From Bacteroidota bacterium (GTDB taxonomy: Bacteria; Bacteroidota; Bacteroidia; Flavobacteriales_F; PHOS-HE28), in NCBI GenBank assembly GCA_963169595.1, contig CAUJFM010000346.1, positions 1 to 9,650 of the forward strand: 9,650 nucleotides of DNA, given 5' to 3'. The notes under the pieces are model-generated. The model saw only the letters and a program-made list of their open reading frames with translations, was not told the origin of the DNA and ran no database searches. Below are positions 7,339-9,650 of this stretch, piece by piece (within the stretch, counting starts at the first letter, position 1; every line of letters begins with the position of its first letter). The position numbers were made by a program, and so were the translations under genes.

Positions 7339-7731
7339 ATGTCAGTAGCAATCCGTCGATGCGGCGTTGAGATCAGTATCCTCGCCCTTCCCGCCCATGC
7401 CCAACGCGACACCATCCCGCTCAACACCGATTGGCGTTTCGCCGTCGGTAGTGAAGCACCGGAGAAAGAACCGTGGAAGGGCAGGCCGATCCCCCACGCA
7501 CGCATCGTATGGGTGCCGCATACCTGGAACGTGGAAGAGGTGCATCAGCACCACTACGGCTGGGCCTGGTACCAGGGCAGCGTGATCGTTCCGGCGGAGT
7601 GGAAAGACAGGTTTGTGGCGCTTGAGATCGGCGCGGGCATTTCCTATTCAAGTAGCCGTGGAGCGACGTGCTCCAAGACTACACCATCACGCAGGGTCGC
7701 GGCTGGATGCTGGTGCCGATCATTGCGGTGA
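7339..7731 (+). pseudogene. Glycoside hydrolase family 2 N-terminal fragment (decayed)
   Basis: The first ~105 codons match the sugar-binding N-terminal domain of GH2 enzymes (beta-galactosidase-like, usually 600-1000 aa and exported). A weak signal peptide ends near PAHAQ (18-22). It is followed by IPLNTDWRF (26-34), WVPHTWN (58-64), YGWAWYQG (73-80) and VPAEWKDRFVALEIGAG (84-100). After about 7653 the frame turns into non-GH2 sequence and stops at 7731. In another + frame, 7727-7765 encodes GDHIMVDGNDSGL, which resembles the end of the same domain and suggests frameshifts or small deletions rather than one clean break. The catalytic TIM-barrel is absent: the next intact gene runs in from the right. 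No activity is expected. It lies divergent from recQ. Confidence 0.7.
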
Positions 7732-7823
7732 TCACATCATGGTGGATGGCAATGACTCGGGACTGGTCGGTAAATGCCGTTGCGAAGTACACCAAGGATC
7801 AAGCCGAACCGGAGCATGCGGAC

Positions 7824-8594
7824 CTAGAAACCGAACCCAAGGCAGATACCCCCTCGGAACAAGGGGAACAGCTCATTGTTGATATCCGCCCACGCTGAAT
7901 TGTCATTGGACCCGGCCACGAGTCCGTCCAGCGTATTCCCCAGGAACATGATCCGGATGTCCGCGTCCTCCGCATTCTCCTCGATGTTCCGCTTGATGTT
8001 CTGGAAATCCGCAGCATCGAGATTAGGGTCGTTCGTTTCCACATGCATGTCGCCGCTTCCCACTCCGAAACCGCTGTTGATGTCCAAGTAGATCCGTGGT
8101 GCAAGTTGTAATTGTACACCTATGGTCAGACCACCTCCGAATCCGTTGGCCGTGCCATCCAGGTTCGCGCGGATCTGGCCCCCGTTCTTCTCATAGTCGT
8201 AGGGGACCAGATAGGTGTAGTTGTAATATCGGGTGAAGGCTTCGAGGTAGAATCCCTTCATTGCCTTGCCGGTATAGAAGCGGAAATAGGGGTTCACGAA
8301 CAACCCCTCAGGGGTGATCTCGCCGGTGTAGGTCATGGTCTCATCATCCAGGTTTCCGATGGCGTCCAACGTGAACGTGCTGGGGATCTTGTACCCGGTC
8401 AGCATCCCTACGCTGGTCTTGGGGCCGACCTTGTATTCATAGTTGGCGTTCAGCGAAAGCATGCTGTAGCCCACCAGGTTGAACTTAATGATGCTCTTGG
8501 GGGAGAAGGCCATGTCAGCCACGGACGTTCCATCCTGTGCTCGTCCAAGGATGGACAGGAGAAGCAGAGAACCACAGAAAAGTGGGGTTTTCAT
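7824..8594 (-). CDS. Putative outer-membrane beta-barrel protein
   Basis: A 256-aa exported protein from the ATG at 8594. It begins with signal peptide MKTPLFCGSLLLLSILGRAQ (cleavage near residue 20) and continues with alternating amphipathic strands typical of small Bacteroidota outer-membrane barrels: IIKFNLVGYSMLSLNANYEY (35-54), KTSVGMLTGYKIP, LFVNPYFRFYTG, GFYLEAFTRYYNYTYLV, GFGGGLTIGVQLQLAPRIYL and a final GICLGFGF. The closing aromatic Phe is the usual barrel-assembly signal. The overall look is DUF3575-like, but I cannot confirm the family. The frame extends upstream to 8684, but that extension would run through the candidate promoter and lacks a signal peptide, so I reject it. An acidic loop (NIEENAEDADIR) near the C-terminus is probably extracellular. 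Function is unknown; it is transcribed alone. Confidence 0.8.
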   Translation of the reverse strand: MKTPLFCGSLLLLSILGRAQDGTSVADMAFSPKSIIKFNLVGYSMLSLNANYEYKVGPKTSVGMLTGYKIPSTFTLDAIGNLDDETMTYTGEITPEGLFVNPYFRFYTGKAMKGFYLEAFTRYYNYTYLVPYDYEKNGGQIRANLDGTANGFGGGLTIGVQLQLAPRIYLDINSGFGVGSGDMHVETNDPNLDAADFQNIKRNIEENAEDADIRIMFLGNTLDGLVAGSNDNSAWADINNELFPLFRGGICLGFGF

Positions 8595-8629
8595 GATGGT
8601 AGGGGTTTTGGACAGCCGAAGAAGACGCA

Positions 8630-8660
8630 CCAATTTAACTACACATCGAAGAAATATCAA
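8630..8660 (-). promoter_or_regulatory. Candidate Bacteroidota-type promoter of the beta-barrel gene
   Basis: On the - strand, TTG (8658-8660) is followed after 20 nt by TAAATTGG (8630-8637), matching the -33 TTG and -7 TAnnTTTG pattern with one mismatch. It lies in an AT-rich island in an otherwise GC-rich window, about 35 bp before the ATG at 8594, giving a leader of roughly 30 nt. This also supports the 8594 start. Confidence 0.45.
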
Positions 8661-8676
8661 TAGTAATCGATGATTT

Positions 8677-8691
8677 TCGACCATTGGTCGA
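8677..8691. promoter_or_regulatory. 15-bp palindrome, possible operator
   Basis: TCGACCATTGGTCGA consists of two perfect 7-bp arms around one central base. Its centre (8684) is about 60 bp upstream of the start point predicted from the candidate promoter, a distance typical of activator sites. The bound protein is unknown; this is inference from symmetry and position. Confidence 0.4.
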
Positions 8692-8703
8692 GATGGTGAA
8701 GGC

Positions 8704-8733
8704 GACGATGGTCATGGAATGAAGACCATCGTC
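8704..8733. repeat. Perfect 10-bp inverted repeat (hairpin)
   Basis: GACGATGGTC (8704-8713) and GACCATCGTC (8724-8733) are exact reverse complements around a 10-nt loop. No T-tract follows on either strand, so it is not a typical intrinsic terminator. The arms share the GACCAT core with the palindrome at 8677-8691, so both may bind the same regulator. Confidence 0.5.
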
Positions 8734-8734
8734 C

Positions 8735-9611
8735 CGGTTAGGAGAACAGGAGGTCCCCAGTGCTGTACCTATAGGCGCGAGGCGATACATACCGGGTCCT
8801 CACATTTGTGCGCGTAGGCACATGAACCGTTGAACGTGCTGCCTGGGGAAAACTTGGTCCGTTATCCGGTTGCCCATGGCGGGCCCTCGTGCTCGGTGCG
8901 GCCCACTTGAATGAGTGGTACGTCTACGCGACCCCGCCTTTCATCCAACACGAGCGCCAATGCCCAACTCCACGCCCTGCTTACCGGGTAGGACAAGTGC
9001 GCCCTACCCCGGCAAGTCCATCTTGGTTGTGGTGGACCAAATGCACCTGGGCCAGGAGGATGGCAGCTTGAAGGACTGCCGGAACTGCGCGGTGAAGGAA
9101 GGCGTGCAGTACGATGCCCGCGCGTGTCTGGTACAGCCGAATGGACAACCCGGCACATATTCACCCCTGGAACAGGTGAGCGACCTAGCGCAGGCGTCCT
9201 TGCAGCATACATAGAGCGGCGTGGTCTGGTTGCGCTATCGGTAGATCGGGACCGGCGGGATCCATCTGTTGCCGATGGAAACGCTCGACGGATACAGAGG
9301 CGCTACTATCTCGTGGCCGCGAACACTTCGCTGTGTCGTTCATCTGGTCCTGCCTAGTAGGTTGGTGCCTTCCCCCGAGCCTCCGGTAAACGCATTAAGG
9401 ATCCCCGTGAGCCCCATATCTTGTCCGCTTGAGGGTGCGGCCACTTCTCCTGCTGGAAGGAACAACAGGGTGCCCGGCCGGATCAACTCCAACAGCGTTC
9501 AGGCGACGGAAGGAACCGGCGGTCTCCTTGACAACCACAAACCCATCGATCACGCGCAAGCCTACATTGATCCCGGCCTCTCGACCTTTGCTTAGTATCC
9601 TATTCACTTTC
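8735..9611. other. Long region without a convincing intact gene
   Basis: No frame here gives a recognisable complete protein. Open frames are 60-116 codons and mostly look like random translations of GC-rich DNA. The one stretch with coding-like codon use, about 8999-9214 on the + strand, is listed separately. On the - strand, two adjacent frames between about 9360 and 9613 give protein-like text (MKVNRILSKGREAGINVGL, and LPAGEVAAPSSGQDMGLTG in a shifted frame), but their third-base GC is not clearly coding. I see no tRNA, rRNA, transposase or phage signature. The region may be accumulated gene debris or contain untranslated RNA. Confidence 0.4.
8999..9214 (+). pseudogene. Possible coding relic of unknown family
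   Basis: In this frame roughly 70 codons show mostly G/C at the third position and a balanced protein-like composition. The text includes GKSILVVVDQMHLGQEDGSL, KDCRNCAVKEGVQYDA and a C-terminal PLEQVSDLAQASLQHT before the TAG at 9212-9214. Upstream, the frame (open from an ATG at 8915) becomes Pro/Arg-rich and less coding-like, so the real start appears lost or shifted into another frame. I do not recognise the family. It could be the end of a degraded gene or a chance open frame; the codon pattern favours the first. Confidence 0.3.
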
Positions 9612-9650
9612 ATGCCCCGCCCGACCCTCGATCTGTTTGCGCTTCTCTTC
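9612..9650 (+). CDS. Possible start of a new gene (truncated by window edge)
   Basis: An ATG at 9612 opens MPRPTLDLFALLF, which runs off the window. A basic start followed by a hydrophobic stretch would suit a signal peptide or membrane segment, and the 25 bases before it are more AT-rich than the surroundings, as expected at a gene start. The visible part is only 13 codons. A competing reading is the end of a - strand gene (EEKRKQIEGRAGHESE, stop at 9600-9602). The data here cannot separate them. Confidence 0.3.
   Translation, partial: MPRPTLDLFALLF

Noticed and set aside
8595..8684. Upstream extension of the beta-barrel gene to an ATG at 8684
   Set aside because: The extension overlaps the candidate promoter and the palindrome and would bury the signal peptide; the ATG at 8594 gives a standard one.
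8704..8733. Reading the perfect hairpin as an intrinsic terminator
   Set aside because: There is no T-tract on either strand after the stem and no gene ends nearby.
8753..8849. TCCCCAG ... CTGGGGA inverted repeat 83 bp apart
   Set aside because: Seven-base arms at this distance are expected by chance in GC-rich sequence and nothing else supports a structure.
8862..9212. A 116-codon - strand open frame
   Set aside because: Its Pro/Arg/Ser-rich text looks like a shadow of the + strand frame with coding-like codon use.

Overview
The window looks like a chromosomal segment of a GC-rich member of the Bacteroidota, probably a Flavobacteriales-type lineage. The grounds are a C-terminal type IX secretion (T9SS) sorting domain, a lipoprotein with the typical Cys-Lys-Lys-acidic start, a LytS/LytTR two-component pair, and a possible Bacteroidota-type promoter (TTG, 20 nt, TAAATTGG). 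The lineage is inferred from protein style; no marker gene is present.

Left part (1-5053, all + strand). The window opens inside a LytS/YehU-type sensor histidine kinase, followed 8 bp later by its LytTR response regulator. After a short GC-rich repeat spacer come four units that read as a cell-surface block. These are a T9SS-exported protein built from eight repeats of about 52 residues, an IPT/TIG-like lipoprotein, a truncated second copy of that lipoprotein's C-terminus, and a small exported protein of unknown function. The truncated copy points to an old tandem duplication followed by an internal deletion.

Middle part (5096-7287, - strand). A complete RecQ helicase gene overlaps a downstream DUF1801 gene by ATGA, so the two are probably translated together. 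They converge on the surface block.

Right part (7339-9650). Just upstream of recQ, in the opposite direction, lies the beginning of a glycoside hydrolase family 2 gene that breaks off after about 105 residues. Convergent to it is an intact small outer-membrane beta-barrel-like protein on the - strand. It has its own AT-rich promoter region, a 15-bp palindrome at an activator-like distance, and a perfect 10-bp hairpin further upstream. From about 8735 to 9611 there is no convincing intact gene. One stretch (about 8999-9214) keeps coding-like codon use and may be a gene relic. A new reading frame may begin at the right edge (9612).

No known defence, CRISPR, transposon, integrase or RNA gene was seen. 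I do not claim a new system. The most informative anomalies are the duplicated-then-deleted lipoprotein unit, the decayed GH2 gene and the palindrome/hairpin cluster upstream of the beta-barrel gene.
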